Positions 1-9,031 of a stretch of DNA of 64,000 bases are shown here, piece by piece. Source of the stretch: Phycisphaerae bacterium (GTDB lineage: Bacteria; Planctomycetota; Phycisphaerae; UBA1845); assembly GCA_029260035.1 (NCBI GenBank), contig JAJDEA010000130.1, forward strand, positions 1 to 64,000. Reading direction: 5' to 3'. Within the stretch, counting starts at the first letter, position 1. The number at the start of each line of letters is the position of its first letter. The notes under the pieces are model-generated. The model did not search any database. It was not told where the DNA came from and was given only the letters and a program-made list of their open reading frames with translations. The translations under genes were made by a program, and so were the position numbers.

Positions 1-1689
1 ATCAGCGGCGGCCTGCGCCTGTGCGAGCGAATGGCTCGCCCCACCGGACAAGGAATAGTTGCCCGAAGCATCAACATTGGCAATTCCATCGGTCAAGAGA
101 ACGATGATCTTCTTAGACGTTCCGCGAGCCCTTGAACTGGAAAGCTCCTCGATCGCGCGCGTGATGCCGCCACCCGTGTTCGTATAACTGTTGTAATGTG
201 CCGCCTGCATGGCAATCAGTCGGTCACTCACTTGCTGAAAATCCACAGTAAGGTCGACTTCGTGAACAGCCGTCGTCCCATAGATTTCCAGGCTGACCTG
301 GTCATTCGTATCCATCGTCGTCAGCAGGTCCATCATAACATCAACCGAGTCTTTCACTGCCTGCATCGGCTGCGTCGGCGTATCAGCAAGTTCCGGCGTT
401 TGACTGTTTCGGGCTTTTCGTTCCAGGACATAGTTCACAAACGTCTTCAAGCCGAACCGATATTGAAAATCGGGATTGGCCTGGTACATAGTTGTGTACT
501 TCGAGCTTGTATAGTTGTAGATATAGTCGCTCCACGAGCCGGAGTCGAACGGATAATCAACCAGCCAAGTCAGTTCACTGGCACCGGGCCAAACATTGCC
601 ATTACCATTTTGCGTTTGACCAGGCGGGAGCGTTTCCCAAAGCCCTCCTGGAATACCGCTATCCCAGCGTGCCAATCCAAGTGCAACCGCAACACGATTC
701 GTAAAGCCATATTGTCCGTTTGAATCCTTCGAGCCGTCGAAATCAGCGCTCAACAGCGCATCAACCTCTGCCGAAGAATATCCAACATTCTGATACCATG
801 TCGTAAGATCGGCATTGCTCCAATCCGCATACCGCTCGAAGAACATGAGACCGGGGTCTGCGGCTGGATCGTAATTTTGGCTTAAGTTGTCACCCCAGTA
901 GTACAGCCAACCCCAAGTCGGTCCAACCTGACCACCTAGCGGATTAGCTCCAGGGTCACCGTTACCGCCTTGGCTACCAGGCTGTCCCGGGCCTGTTCCT
1001 GGTGCATCGTTCTGGTTGCCCGGGTTTCCAGGAGGCGGAGGATCGATGCCGTTTCCGACACCGTTATTGCCCTTTGGAATCGGCAGATCATCCCAAACGT
1101 CAAATAGATTGATGTCCGTCACCTGGTAGTTGCGCAGCTCGCTGTCATCCGTGTGGGAGCCGGAAAGGTCTGCTACGACGGCTATATCGCGCGGCACCAT
1201 AATGGCGATGGCCTCAGCGGAGAGTTCCGCAGCATTACGCCCAAGCGCTCGAGCGAAATAGAGCCCGAGTGACCCGTTGGGTGAGTCAGAAGTGAGACGC
1301 GCTCTCACACGCACGGCATCTGGCAGAAACGTCGTGGGCACAAAATTAAAGGTGCCGGTAGCCGCGTCATAATTCGCCCGCCCTAACTCTACGTCTGATA
1401 AGGCAAGCCCTATCGATTTTCCCAAGACCTTATTCTTAAGCGCATATTCCTCGGCCCTGGCACGCGCGACATCCTCGGGGCTACCTCCACCGTAATCACT
1501 GAGTGCTCCCGCTGCGGCCAGCGCAGCTGCATCGACAGTGCGTTGGAGGTCTGCTCGGGCGCTATACATCGCCCCCACGTCCACCGACAATGCGGCGAAC
1601 CCAGCCACCACCATGATCAGCACGAGAACCTGGACAGCTACGACAGCCCTCTCCCGCTCGCGGCGCCTCCGAGTAATCTGGTGTCTCAT
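1..1689 (-). CDS. TadG-like pilus assembly protein with vWA domain (3' end outside window)
   Basis: 563 codons are visible on the minus strand; the stop lies beyond the left edge. The N-terminus has a basic start (MRHQITRRRRERER), one hydrophobic segment (about residues 15-36), then an alanine-rich stretch with DLQRTVDAAALAAA, the hallmark of TadE/TadG-type Flp pilus assembly proteins. A von Willebrand A-type domain follows, with a DxSxS metal site (DLSGS, Asp174) and a later LLTDG strand near the edge. A Gly/Pro/Asn-rich linker (about 205-245) sits inside it. The ATG at 1689 has GGGGGAG five bases upstream. Inferred role: a membrane-anchored pseudopilin-like or pilus-associated surface protein. 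No other tad gene is visible here, although a GspE/PilB-type ATPase lies at 25.3 kb. The family call is firm; the exact role is not. Confidence 0.8.
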   Translation of the reverse strand, partial: MRHQITRRRRERERAVVAVQVLVLIMVVAGFAALSVDVGAMYSARADLQRTVDAAALAAAGALSDYGGGSPEDVARARAEEYALKNKVLGKSIGLALSDVELGRANYDAATGTFNFVPTTFLPDAVRVRARLTSDSPNGSLGLYFARALGRNAAELSAEAIAIMVPRDIAVVADLSGSHTDDSELRNYQVTDINLFDVWDDLPIPKGNNGVGNGIDPPPPGNPGNQNDAPGTGPGQPGSQGGNGDPGANPLGGQVGPTWGWLYYWGDNLSQNYDPAADPGLMFFERYADWSNADLTTWYQNVGYSSAEVDALLSADFDGSKDSNGQYGFTNRVAVALGLARWDSGIPGGLWETLPPGQTQNGNGNVWPGASELTWLVDYPFDSGSWSDYIYNYTSSKYTTMYQANPDFQYRFGLKTFVNYVLERKARNSQTPELADTPTQPMQAVKDSVDVMMDLLTTMDTNDQVSLEIYGTTAVHEVDLTVDFQQVSDRLIAMQAAHYNSYTNTGGGITRAIEELSSSRARGTSKKIIVLLTDGIANVDASGNYSLSGGASHSLAQAQAAAD

Positions 1690-2115
1690 CGCTTCTCCCC
1701 CTGTATGCGATGTTTCTGCGTGACCAAAAGCTCGGCCAGGGATTGACCCAATTCGCGCTAATACCCTAGGTATCCCTGAATGCAGAAGCCGGGCCGACTA
1801 TGCCAAATGGTAACCTACGATTCAAAACCGCACCGGGGAAATTTTTGCCCAAATTCTTTTTATCAAGTGCAATAATAAGCAAAGGGTCCGGTAAAAAGTA
1901 TGGGTACTATGCGGACAACGCAATCTGACTATTATCAGGTCGAAGGCTCTTTCAGCCGGGTCCGTTCGATCGGGCCTCGAATTGAGGACTATTGGCCTTT
2001 AACTACCAAAGCGACAGGCAATATGTTGTCGATTCGTGAGTAAGTGCGATTTCGCCGAAAACCTGAATCCAAACGCAGACTGCTGCGCAGGAAAAGCACA
2101 AAGAAAAGGACACCT
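1690..2115. other. divergent intergenic region, TadG-like / Lon-related
   Basis: This 426-base stretch separates two divergent genes and must hold both promoters. I see no near-consensus promoter. A weak plus-strand candidate is TTGAGG (1982) with TACCAA 16 bases further on. The first 72 bases upstream of 2116 are open in the Lon frame (GTG at 2044) but encode a Lys/Arg-rich run unlike the family's start. No RNA gene is recognised. Confidence 0.5.
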
Positions 2116-4593
2116 ATGGCGAGGCTACAAACGATCAAACCACTATCTCCCGCCGAGCTAAGGTGGCGATGTGACCCGAAGAGCCTTCCTTTTACCTCGA
2201 CGGAAGAAATCGAACCCGTACAAGGGGTTATCGGACAAGATAACGCCATCGAATCGCTTCGATTTGGCCTGCAAATTCACGCACCAGGTCAGAACATCTT
2301 CGCGCGAGGCCTGACAGGTACAGGAAGAATGACACTCGTCAGCCGACTGCTCGACGAAATCCGCCTCGAATGTCCACTGGGTAGCGACCGCTGCTACGTC
2401 CACAATTTCGAGCAAACCGATAGGCCTCGGTTGATTACGTTGAATCGCGGCCAAGGGCACGAGTTTCGGCGCGCTATGGATGAACTGGCTCAATTCATAC
2501 GCGAGAAGCTCGACGTCGCGCTCGCGTCCGAGGCGATCCAGTCGCGAGTCTCTGCACTGGAGCAGGAAGCTCAACGACAGATTGACAGCGTTGTCGAGCC
2601 ACTGGAAAAAGAACTCCGCAAAGTCAACATCAGCATGGTAACCTTGCAGGTCGATCCGGTTACCCAAGCAGCTCTTTTCCCACTCGTTAATGGAAAGCCA
2701 ACTGCCCCAGAGGAATGGGAGCAATTGCGAAGCGGTGGCGAAGTCACCGACGAACAAGCCGAAGCGTTTCGCAAGCACCATGACGCCTACCAGCAGCAGC
2801 TTCGCGCCGTGATGCGAGATGTCAATACGATCAGACGGAATCACACGACGCATGTACGGTCGGTACGTGAGGAAGCCGCCAAATCGATCCTGGGAGAACT
2901 CGTTCTGTCTATTGAGGAACGATTTCCAAGCAAACCAGTCAAGGTTTTCCTTAAAGAGGTTATTGCCGACGCCGCTGGCGAGCGAGTTCACGAAGCGGAA
3001 CACGAAGAGGATTATACAAGACTGTATCGGGTAAACGTCGTCTTGAGCCGCGCGGATGACACCTCTTGTCCGATCGTCCTGGAAAACACGCCTACGCTTG
3101 GCAACCTGCTCGGCACGATCGACCAGCGATTCGAGTCCGGCGAAAGTGTCCAATCAGACCACCTTATGGTGCGTGCAGGATCACTCCTTCGCGCAGATGG
3201 CGGATACCTCATTCTCGAGGCTCGGGAAATCCTTCGTGAACCGGCTGCATGGAAAGTACTGGTACGCACGCTCCGCACGGGTCGATTGGAAATCATGCCA
3301 GCTGAGATGACCTTTCCTGGCTGGGGTTCAGCGCTCAAACCAGAGCCGATCGAAATGAATGTAAAAGTCGTTCTTCTGGGAAGCGCGGAAACTTATTATA
3401 TGCTTGACGAGTATGACCCCGACTTTCCTCACCTGTTCAAAGTGCTTGCTGACTTTGAAAGCGAAATGCCCCGCACCAGTGAAGGAGTTGCCCAATATAG
3501 CCGTGTGATCGCGCGCATTGCCAAGGAAGAAAACCTACCTCATTTTTCGAATTCAGCCGTGGCTGCGCTCGCCGAGCATGGAGCACGAATCGCCAGTAGA
3601 AATGACAAGCTGACCACCCGGTTTGGCCGTTTGGCAGACGTAGCACGAGAGGCGGCTTTCATCTGCAAGAAAAAAAACGCTGCGATCGTTGAAGGAATCG
3701 ACGTCAAATCGGCAATCAAGAAATCCAAGGAACGGGCTAACCTGCCATCCAAGCGGTTTCGAGAACTCCTGGCTGACGGACTGATACGGGTCGAGACGAA
3801 TGGTGCGACAGTCGGTCAAATAAACGGGCTTGCCGTGATCCATGCTGGCCCATTGACTTACGGGTTTCCTACACGCATCACGTCTGCTATAGGCCCAGGC
3901 TCTGCGGGAGTCGTCAATATCGAACGGGAAGCGGAGCTGAGCGGCGCAATCCACACCAAGGGATTCTATATTCTGGGCGGACTGCTGCGGCGATTGCTAA
4001 AAACCAATCACCCGCTCGCTTTTCACGCATCCATTGCATTTGAGCAAAGCTACGGCGGTATCGATGGCGACTCTGCATCCGGTGCAGAAAGCTGTTGTAT
4101 GCTGAGCGTGTTAACAAACATCCCCTTGCGCCAAGACATTGCCATGACAGGCGCAATTGATCAGGTCGGCGCAACTCTGCCAGTCGGCGCGATCAACGAA
4201 AAAATAGAGGGGTTTTTCGACGTCTGTAATGACGCCGGTCTGACAGGTGACCAAGGTGTAATTATTCCGAGGGCCAATGCACGCGACCTCATGCTCCGTG
4301 ACGATGTATTGGCTGCGTGCGAAGACGGTTCGTTTCGAGTCTATGCCGTGGACAGACTGCACGACGCGCTCGAAATACTCATGGGCATTCCTGCTGGCGA
4401 ATGCAACGATGAGGGCGAATACCCGCCGGACACTATCTTGGGAATCGCCAAACAGCGTGCCTACGAGTATTGGCTCAAGACCAAGCCTAACGACCGGACA
4501 GCGCGTGGCAAACTGGCAGCAAAAGCGACAGCGTCCGCAACAAAGACGCCAAAGCCCGCTTCACGCAAAACCAAGAAAAAGGCAAAGAAATGA
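2116..4593 (+). CDS. Lon-related ATP-dependent protease (AAA_32 / Lon_C family)
   Basis: An 825-residue protein of the Lon-related family that joins an AAA-type ATPase module to a C-terminal Lon peptidase domain. The Walker A loop is GLTGTGRM (about 65-72), with Arg where classical Lon has Lys, and the Walker B-like strand is GGYLILEA (about 362-369); both resemble this subfamily rather than LonA. The catalytic dyad is visible: Ser653 in DGDSAS and Lys696 in INEKIEGFF, 43 residues apart as in Lon. A Lys/Ala-rich tail ends the protein. I chose ATG 2116 because AAAGGA lies just upstream; the frame is open back to GTG 2044. Expected role: cytoplasmic degradation of damaged or regulatory proteins. 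Substrates are unknown. Confidence 0.9.
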   Translation: MARLQTIKPLSPAELRWRCDPKSLPFTSTEEIEPVQGVIGQDNAIESLRFGLQIHAPGQNIFARGLTGTGRMTLVSRLLDEIRLECPLGSDRCYVHNFEQTDRPRLITLNRGQGHEFRRAMDELAQFIREKLDVALASEAIQSRVSALEQEAQRQIDSVVEPLEKELRKVNISMVTLQVDPVTQAALFPLVNGKPTAPEEWEQLRSGGEVTDEQAEAFRKHHDAYQQQLRAVMRDVNTIRRNHTTHVRSVREEAAKSILGELVLSIEERFPSKPVKVFLKEVIADAAGERVHEAEHEEDYTRLYRVNVVLSRADDTSCPIVLENTPTLGNLLGTIDQRFESGESVQSDHLMVRAGSLLRADGGYLILEAREILREPAAWKVLVRTLRTGRLEIMPAEMTFPGWGSALKPEPIEMNVKVVLLGSAETYYMLDEYDPDFPHLFKVLADFESEMPRTSEGVAQYSRVIARIAKEENLPHFSNSAVAALAEHGARIASRNDKLTTRFGRLADVAREAAFICKKKNAAIVEGIDVKSAIKKSKERANLPSKRFRELLADGLIRVETNGATVGQINGLAVIHAGPLTYGFPTRITSAIGPGSAGVVNIEREAELSGAIHTKGFYILGGLLRRLLKTNHPLAFHASIAFEQSYGGIDGDSASGAESCCMLSVLTNIPLRQDIAMTGAIDQVGATLPVGAINEKIEGFFDVCNDAGLTGDQGVIIPRANARDLMLRDDVLAACEDGSFRVYAVDRLHDALEILMGIPAGECNDEGEYPPDTILGIAKQRAYEYWLKTKPNDRTARGKLAAKATASATKTPKPASRKTKKKAKK

Positions 4594-4680
4594 AGTGCAG
4601 GCCTTTCGGCGCCCGCCGGATTCTCACACTCTTGGGCGCGTCAGACGTGGCGTGAGGTATTACTTGGAACCCCGGCCACC

Positions 4681-5634
4681 CTAAGAAGATAATGGTTTGA
4701 ACTGATCCCCAGCGGAGACATGCCTGCCGTTCACGAAATCAGGCCAAGTCATCAGTTTGCCCGATGCAGGTCGAATCTCAAGAATCTCAAGATACCCTTC
4801 GCCGGTCGCCACGTAGCAACGTGAATCCACCGTTCCGGGCAGTTCTACGGTCGAAGTCGCACTTTCGGCAACGCGAGCACGCGTGATCGAAATGTGCTCG
4901 ATACGTCCATCTTGAGATTGGAACTCCGCTTTCGCGCCAGGCCAAGGCGTCATGCCGCAAATATGGCTGGCTACCCGCTTTGCGGGCAGATCAAATAGAA
5001 TGTAACCGTCGCTTTTCTTGAGCTTTGGCGCCTTCGACGCCAGGGAATCGTCCTGCGGAATCCCCGGCTCAGTCGCATTGCCAACGAGGGTAATTAGTGC
5101 CGCTTCAACGGCATCTACACCGATCCCGGAAAGCCTATCATGCAATTCACCAGCGGTTTCTTCCGGCTTAATCAAAGTCCACCTGGAAGCCAACACTGGT
5201 CCTGCATCCATGCGATCGACAATACGGAATACCGTGCATCCTGTTCTTTCTTCCAAGTTGACAATCGCCCAGTTGATCGGCGCGGCACCGCGATACTTTG
5301 GCAACAGGGATGCGTGGAGGTTAATGCAACCGGCTGGAAACAGGTCTAAAACAGCCGGCCGAAGTTTTTGGCCAAATGCGATCGCAAGACCGAGATCGGC
5401 ATTGTGGGTCCGAAGCTCATCCACAAGTACTGGCGCATTGATGTCTTCCGCTTCGAGAATCTTCACTCCAAGATCGTCGGCCATCTCATGGACGGGCGTC
5501 TTGGCGATCTGTCGGCCTCGCCCGCTGGGTCGTGCCGGCTGTGTGACAACCAGGCAGACTTCATGTTCACTTTGACAAAGCCAACGAAGGGTTGGACAAC
5601 CAAACGCACCTGAACCCATGAAGACGAGCTTCAT
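4681..5634 (-). CDS. fmt: methionyl-tRNA formyltransferase
   Basis: A 317-residue Fmt, the usual length. It transfers a formyl group from 10-formyl-tetrahydrofolate to Met-tRNA(fMet), giving the initiator used by IF-2. The formyltransferase core shows INLHASLLPKYRGAAPI with catalytic Asn105 and His107, and RMDAGPVL with Asp143. The C-terminal tRNA-binding domain (about 205-310) is intact. Its start overlaps the def stop by four bases (ATGA), so the two are translationally coupled in the common def-fmt order. It converges on the Lon-related gene with about 87 bases between the stops and no convincing terminator. Confidence 0.97.
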   Translation of the reverse strand: MKLVFMGSGAFGCPTLRWLCQSEHEVCLVVTQPARPSGRGRQIAKTPVHEMADDLGVKILEAEDINAPVLVDELRTHNADLGLAIAFGQKLRPAVLDLFPAGCINLHASLLPKYRGAAPINWAIVNLEERTGCTVFRIVDRMDAGPVLASRWTLIKPEETAGELHDRLSGIGVDAVEAALITLVGNATEPGIPQDDSLASKAPKLKKSDGYILFDLPAKRVASHICGMTPWPGAKAEFQSQDGRIEHISITRARVAESATSTVELPGTVDSRCYVATGEGYLEILEIRPASGKLMTWPDFVNGRHVSAGDQFKPLSS

Positions 5635-6200
5635 TTGGAACGTGCTCCGTTCTTCGGACGGCTTGCGTAGTCTTCTTTGAGTTGCTTGATCGCGCGACGA
5701 TTGGCGATTTCATCTGATGGGGACATGTTATCGATAATCAGCCGCCCTTCGAGGTGGTCCGACTCGTGCAGCCAAACACGCGCCAAGAGGTCTTCTGCGT
5801 GCATCTCGTGTCGGTTCCCCTGCTCGTCGAATCGTTCCATAACCGCCCGAGTCGCACGTCGGATGCTTACCGTTACGGAAGGGAGCGACAAACACCCCTC
5901 GTCCGCCTCCGCTCCCCCCTCCAACTCCAGGAAACGCGGATTCACACAAATCATATTATCGGAGTCTTCGCCGGTGTGATTGCACACGAACAAGCGGATT
6001 GGGACACCCACTTGCGGGGCTGCCAAACCGATGCCCTTTTCCTCAGCCATTAGCTCGAACATCCGAGCCGTTAGTTTCGCCAGCTTAGGCCCGAACTCTC
6101 CGACAGGTTTACACATTAGGCGCAATACCGGGTCTGGATAACGGACGATACGAAGGTTGCTAGGATCGTTTGGAATCACTGGAGAATTACTGCTTATCAA
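5631..6200 (-). CDS. def: peptide deformylase
   Basis: A 189-residue peptide deformylase that removes N-formyl groups from new proteins. All three family motifs are present: GIGLAAPQ (56-63), EGCLS (101-105, metal ligand Cys103) and HESDH (145-149, metal ligands His145 and His149, catalytic Glu146). The reading frame opens with TTG at 6200; a GTG at 6179 is the other choice, and neither has a clear ribosome binding site. The first 16 residues exceed what the family usually has. The minus-strand promoter at 6254-6282 would start the RNA near 6247, leaving a short leader before the TTG, which supports it. Confidence 0.96.
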   Translation of the reverse strand: MISSNSPVIPNDPSNLRIVRYPDPVLRLMCKPVGEFGPKLAKLTARMFELMAEEKGIGLAAPQVGVPIRLFVCNHTGEDSDNMICVNPRFLELEGGAEADEGCLSLPSVTVSIRRATRAVMERFDEQGNRHEMHAEDLLARVWLHESDHLEGRLIIDNMSPSDEIANRRAIKQLKEDYASRPKNGARSK

Positions 6201-6230
6201 ATGTTGAAATGTAGCGGGAAACTCGACAAC

Positions 6231-6258
6231 TTGACACCAATTCGGGCCAAGGTAGTAT
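6231..6258 (+). promoter_or_regulatory. sigma70-type promoter for the TPR-rpsT unit
   Basis: TTGACA at 6231-6236 is a perfect -35 box; TAGTAT at 6253-6258 is the -10 after a 16-base spacer. Transcription would begin near 6265, about 170 bases before the TPR gene. It shares its -10 region with the opposing def promoter. Confidence 0.55.
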
Positions 6259-6266
6259 CGCTTGGC
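6246..6266. promoter_or_regulatory. dyad GCCAAG-N9-CTTGGC centred on the shared -10
   Basis: Six-base perfect inverted arms (6246-6251 and 6261-6266) sit symmetrically around the -10 used by both divergent promoters. This could be a repressor operator or simply part of the promoter's symmetry. Confidence 0.4.
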
Positions 6267-6282
6267 TATAATATGTTGTCAA
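6254..6282 (-). promoter_or_regulatory. sigma70-type promoter for def-fmt
   Basis: On the minus strand, TTGACA (6282-6277) is followed after 17 bases by GATACT (6259-6254). Transcription would begin near 6247 and run through def and fmt. Confidence 0.5.
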
Positions 6283-6434
6283 TTGTCGATGGGGTGGTGC
6301 GATCAAGAATGCGGGACGTGCCGTCTTAAACTGCACTGATCGCCAAGCGATGTCAACAACGAAATCACCCCTGGTCATAAGCATTTGCAGGCCTGCGTGA
6401 CGCGCGGCTTGAAATCCATCAAATTCGGCCCCCT

Positions 6435-7892
6435 ATGGCTAACAAGAACGACGAAGCTAACAAGAACGACGGAACCAATGAACGCCTGGTCACGTCCAAA
6501 GAGGACGTTGCCAAGGCTAATAAGTGGTTTGTGCGCGCTCGAGAGCTGGGGGAAAAGCGTCAATTCGATTACGCCATCGAGTATTACGTCAACGGTCTCG
6601 AATTCTGGCCCGAAGCGGTGGAAGAAGCATGCAAGCCATTGCATGGATGCGCCGTAGCTCGCCGACAGACGGGCGGCAAGAAGCCCGGCTTTGCAGACAC
6701 AATGAGGCGATCACTCTCCGACAAGAATGCAAAGAAAGCCTTTATGAATGCACTTTGGCTCTTCGGTCGCGAGCCGGGCAATATCAATTTTGTAGAAGGC
6801 GTGGTCAAAAATGCCGGTCGGCTTCGGGCTGAAGATACGGTTTTTTGGTCAGCGGGTATCTGCCTTAAGGAGTTGGAATCCAATGCGAAGAGTTCCGCAA
6901 AGCAATTCCGCTCGTTAACCAAATCGCTGGAAGAATTGGGCGATCGTGCCATCGAAAGAAGCGAGACCAGTTTCGCAGTCGAGTCGTTACAGCTAGCGCT
7001 TGAAGTCTTGAACTTCTGGCGCCGCCGATTTCCAAAGGATGATAACCTGGAGATCATGCTTCGAAATCTGTCTACCAAGCTAACGATCACGAAGGGCAAG
7101 TACAAAGACGGCCAGTCCTTCCAGGAAAGTATCGCGGACAAGGAAGAACAAAAAGACAGCCATGATCGGCACCGATCGGTGCAAACTGAAGATCGGCTCG
7201 GCGAATTGATCGCCAAAGCGGAAGAGGAATTCAATGCGGACAAAGACAGCGTCCCCGCGCTAAACCAACTCGTCGAGCTTCTATGCAAGCCCGAACGGGA
7301 GGACTACGAAAAGAAAGCCATGGCGGTGTTGATCGAAGTCTATAAGCAGACCGACGACTATCGCCGAAAAATGGCTGCCGACGATATACGCATGAGACAG
7401 CTAGCCCGACGCGAACGAAAAGCCCGAAAGGCTGGGGACGAGCAAGCAACAAAAGAGGCCCACATCGCAAGTCTGAAGTACGACTTGGCCGTCTACAAAG
7501 AGCGTGTCGAGAAATACCCGACGGACTACCGCCTTAAATATGAATATGCCACTCGCCTGTTCCGTGCCGGCCGAATCGACGATGCCATTCCGCTTTTTCA
7601 GGCAGCCCGTTCTGACCCCAAGAACCGCATCTCGTGCGGAATGCACCTGGGACGATGCTTTTTCCTGAAGAAATATTACACGCAGGCCATCACGACGCTC
7701 GAAGCGGAAATAGAGGGCTATGAGATTGAAGATGACGATATGGCGAAGAAAATGCTGTATTGGCTTGGACGATCGCAGGAAGGCAACGGTGAAGCACAGG
7801 CTGCCAGAGAGACCTATGGCAAGATCCTCCAAATGGACTACAATTACCTGGACGTTCGAGATAAACTGGACAAATTGCCGCCGACAGAGTAA
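6435..7892 (+). CDS. TPR-repeat protein upstream of rpsT
   Basis: A 485-residue soluble protein with no signal peptide or membrane segment. The first 20 residues are a low-complexity Asn/Lys-rich lead. The middle (about 150-350) is highly charged and helical, and TPR-like repeats are clearest at about 355-480 (for example YATRLFRAGRIDDAIPLFQAA). It precedes rpsT by 48 bases on the same strand and probably shares its message, which hints at a cytoplasmic scaffold expressed with ribosomal genes. That is inference only. ATG 6435 has no good ribosome binding site; I see no better start nearby. Confidence 0.8.
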   Translation: MANKNDEANKNDGTNERLVTSKEDVAKANKWFVRARELGEKRQFDYAIEYYVNGLEFWPEAVEEACKPLHGCAVARRQTGGKKPGFADTMRRSLSDKNAKKAFMNALWLFGREPGNINFVEGVVKNAGRLRAEDTVFWSAGICLKELESNAKSSAKQFRSLTKSLEELGDRAIERSETSFAVESLQLALEVLNFWRRRFPKDDNLEIMLRNLSTKLTITKGKYKDGQSFQESIADKEEQKDSHDRHRSVQTEDRLGELIAKAEEEFNADKDSVPALNQLVELLCKPEREDYEKKAMAVLIEVYKQTDDYRRKMAADDIRMRQLARRERKARKAGDEQATKEAHIASLKYDLAVYKERVEKYPTDYRLKYEYATRLFRAGRIDDAIPLFQAARSDPKNRISCGMHLGRCFFLKKYYTQAITTLEAEIEGYEIEDDDMAKKMLYWLGRSQEGNGEAQAARETYGKILQMDYNYLDVRDKLDKLPPTE

Positions 7893-7940
7893 TGTCTGCG
7901 GTTTCAATACGACACAAGCAAGAAATCAGGAGACCGAATC

Positions 7941-8219
7941 GTGGCGAATCTGGCATCGGCCAAGAAACGTATTAAGCAGAATGAGCGAAACCGAGAGCGC
8001 AATCGCGCCCGCAAGTCAGCAATCAAGACCGAAACACGTCGGCTGATGGATTCCCTACGCGCTGGTGACACGCAAACAGCGCAGACAATGTTCACGCAAG
8101 TAACGAAATTGCTGGATCAGGTGGCTTCTAAAGGCACGTTGCATAAGAATACCGCCGCAAGAAAGAAATCGCGGCTTGCTCGTCAAGTCAACGCTGCGAT
8201 AGCTGCAAAGTCAGCGTAA
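7941..8219 (+). CDS. rpsT: 30S ribosomal protein S20
   Basis: A 92-residue S20 that binds the 5' domain of 16S rRNA during early 30S assembly. The very basic N-terminus (ASAKKRIKQNERNRERNRAR) and the TLHKNTAARKKSRLARQ motif are diagnostic. The start is GTG at 7941 with CAGGAG ten bases upstream. It lies behind the TPR gene and is followed by a strong terminator. Confidence 0.97.
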   Translation: MANLASAKKRIKQNERNRERNRARKSAIKTETRRLMDSLRAGDTQTAQTMFTQVTKLLDQVASKGTLHKNTAARKKSRLARQVNAAIAAKSA

Positions 8220-8270
8220 GCTCAATCGTTCGCGCAAAAGCACGATCGGTCGACCAAAAAGTTCAATTGA

Positions 8271-8301
8271 AGCGGGGCGCCATGTCGCACCCGCTTTTTT
8301 T
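8271..8301 (+). terminator. rho-independent terminator after rpsT
   Basis: A GC-rich hairpin, AGCGGG(g)GCG against CGC(a)CCCGCT with a six-base loop, runs directly into seven T residues. It lies about 50 bases after the rpsT stop. Confidence 0.85.
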
Positions 8302-8423
8302 GTAGGTCTATGGCTACGAATACTCAACTGTCGCAGCGGACTGTTCATCTGTTAGAGTAAAGACGTTCTTCCGAACGCCACCGTAGAGTAGAGCTTGCTC
8401 TAGCCACGAAAGCACGGATCCGA

Positions 8424-8999
8424 ATGAATCGATCGGCATCAAATTCCTTCGTTTCTCGAGGGGGAGACAAGCTCACCGGCGCGCTGAATCATTTTGCATT
8501 ATCCGTTGAAAGTCTTATCTGCGCCGACTTCGGCAGTCATGTAGGCGGATTCGTTGATTGCCTGTTGCAGCGCGGAGCAGAGAAAGTCTACTCCGTCGAC
8601 ACATCCTATGGCACCCTCGCATGGAAAATTCGCCGCAACTCGCGCGTCGTCGTCCTGGAACGATCAAATGCCATGCACGTCGAATTGCCAGAGCTAAGCC
8701 GAATTGTCACAATCGACGTGGGATGGACACCACAGAAAAAAATACTTCCCGCAGCCCGACGTAACTTGCACCCGGACGGGCAGGTATTGACGCTTATCAA
8801 ACCTCATTATGAAGCGGCTAAGGAAGAGTTGGTAGACGGCGTGCTCCCTGCGGAGTCCTATACATCTGTCGTCAGCAAGACGCTCCGCGATATCGCATCA
8901 TGGGGGTGGTATGTCGAGGGTAATATAGAAAGCTCGTTACTCGGCCATGGCGGAAACCGCGAGCATTTCGCACTGCTATCGCTTAGCAAACAGGGATGA
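8424..8999 (+). CDS. TlyA-type FtsJ-fold rRNA methyltransferase lacking the S4 domain
   Basis: A 191-residue protein that matches TlyA/hemolysin A family 2'-O-methyltransferases from the FVSRGGDKLTGAL motif onward. TlyA normally carries an N-terminal S4 RNA-binding domain of about 60 residues; here only about nine residues precede the motif. The K-D-K-E catalytic tetrad can be placed at Lys16, Asp98, Lys126 and Glu180. The SAM-binding loop reads DFGSHVGGF (35-43) where GSSTGGF is usual. It may methylate rRNA or another RNA, perhaps with a partner supplying binding. The gene stands alone after the rpsT terminator, and no in-frame upstream extension encodes an S4 domain. Confidence 0.8.
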   Translation: MNRSASNSFVSRGGDKLTGALNHFALSVESLICADFGSHVGGFVDCLLQRGAEKVYSVDTSYGTLAWKIRRNSRVVVLERSNAMHVELPELSRIVTIDVGWTPQKKILPAARRNLHPDGQVLTLIKPHYEAAKEELVDGVLPAESYTSVVSKTLRDIASWGWYVEGNIESSLLGHGGNREHFALLSLSKQG

Positions 9000-9031
9000 C
9001 GTCACCGGCATCAAAAAACGAGTGCAGGCAA

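Noticed and set aside
2158..3153. A 331-codon minus-strand frame inside the Lon-related gene
   Set aside because: It is antisense to a gene with clear catalytic motifs and has no recognisable domain.
6584..7288. A 234-codon Ser-rich minus-strand frame in the TPR gene
   Set aside because: Serine-rich mirror frame of a Glu/Lys-rich coding sequence; no independent support.
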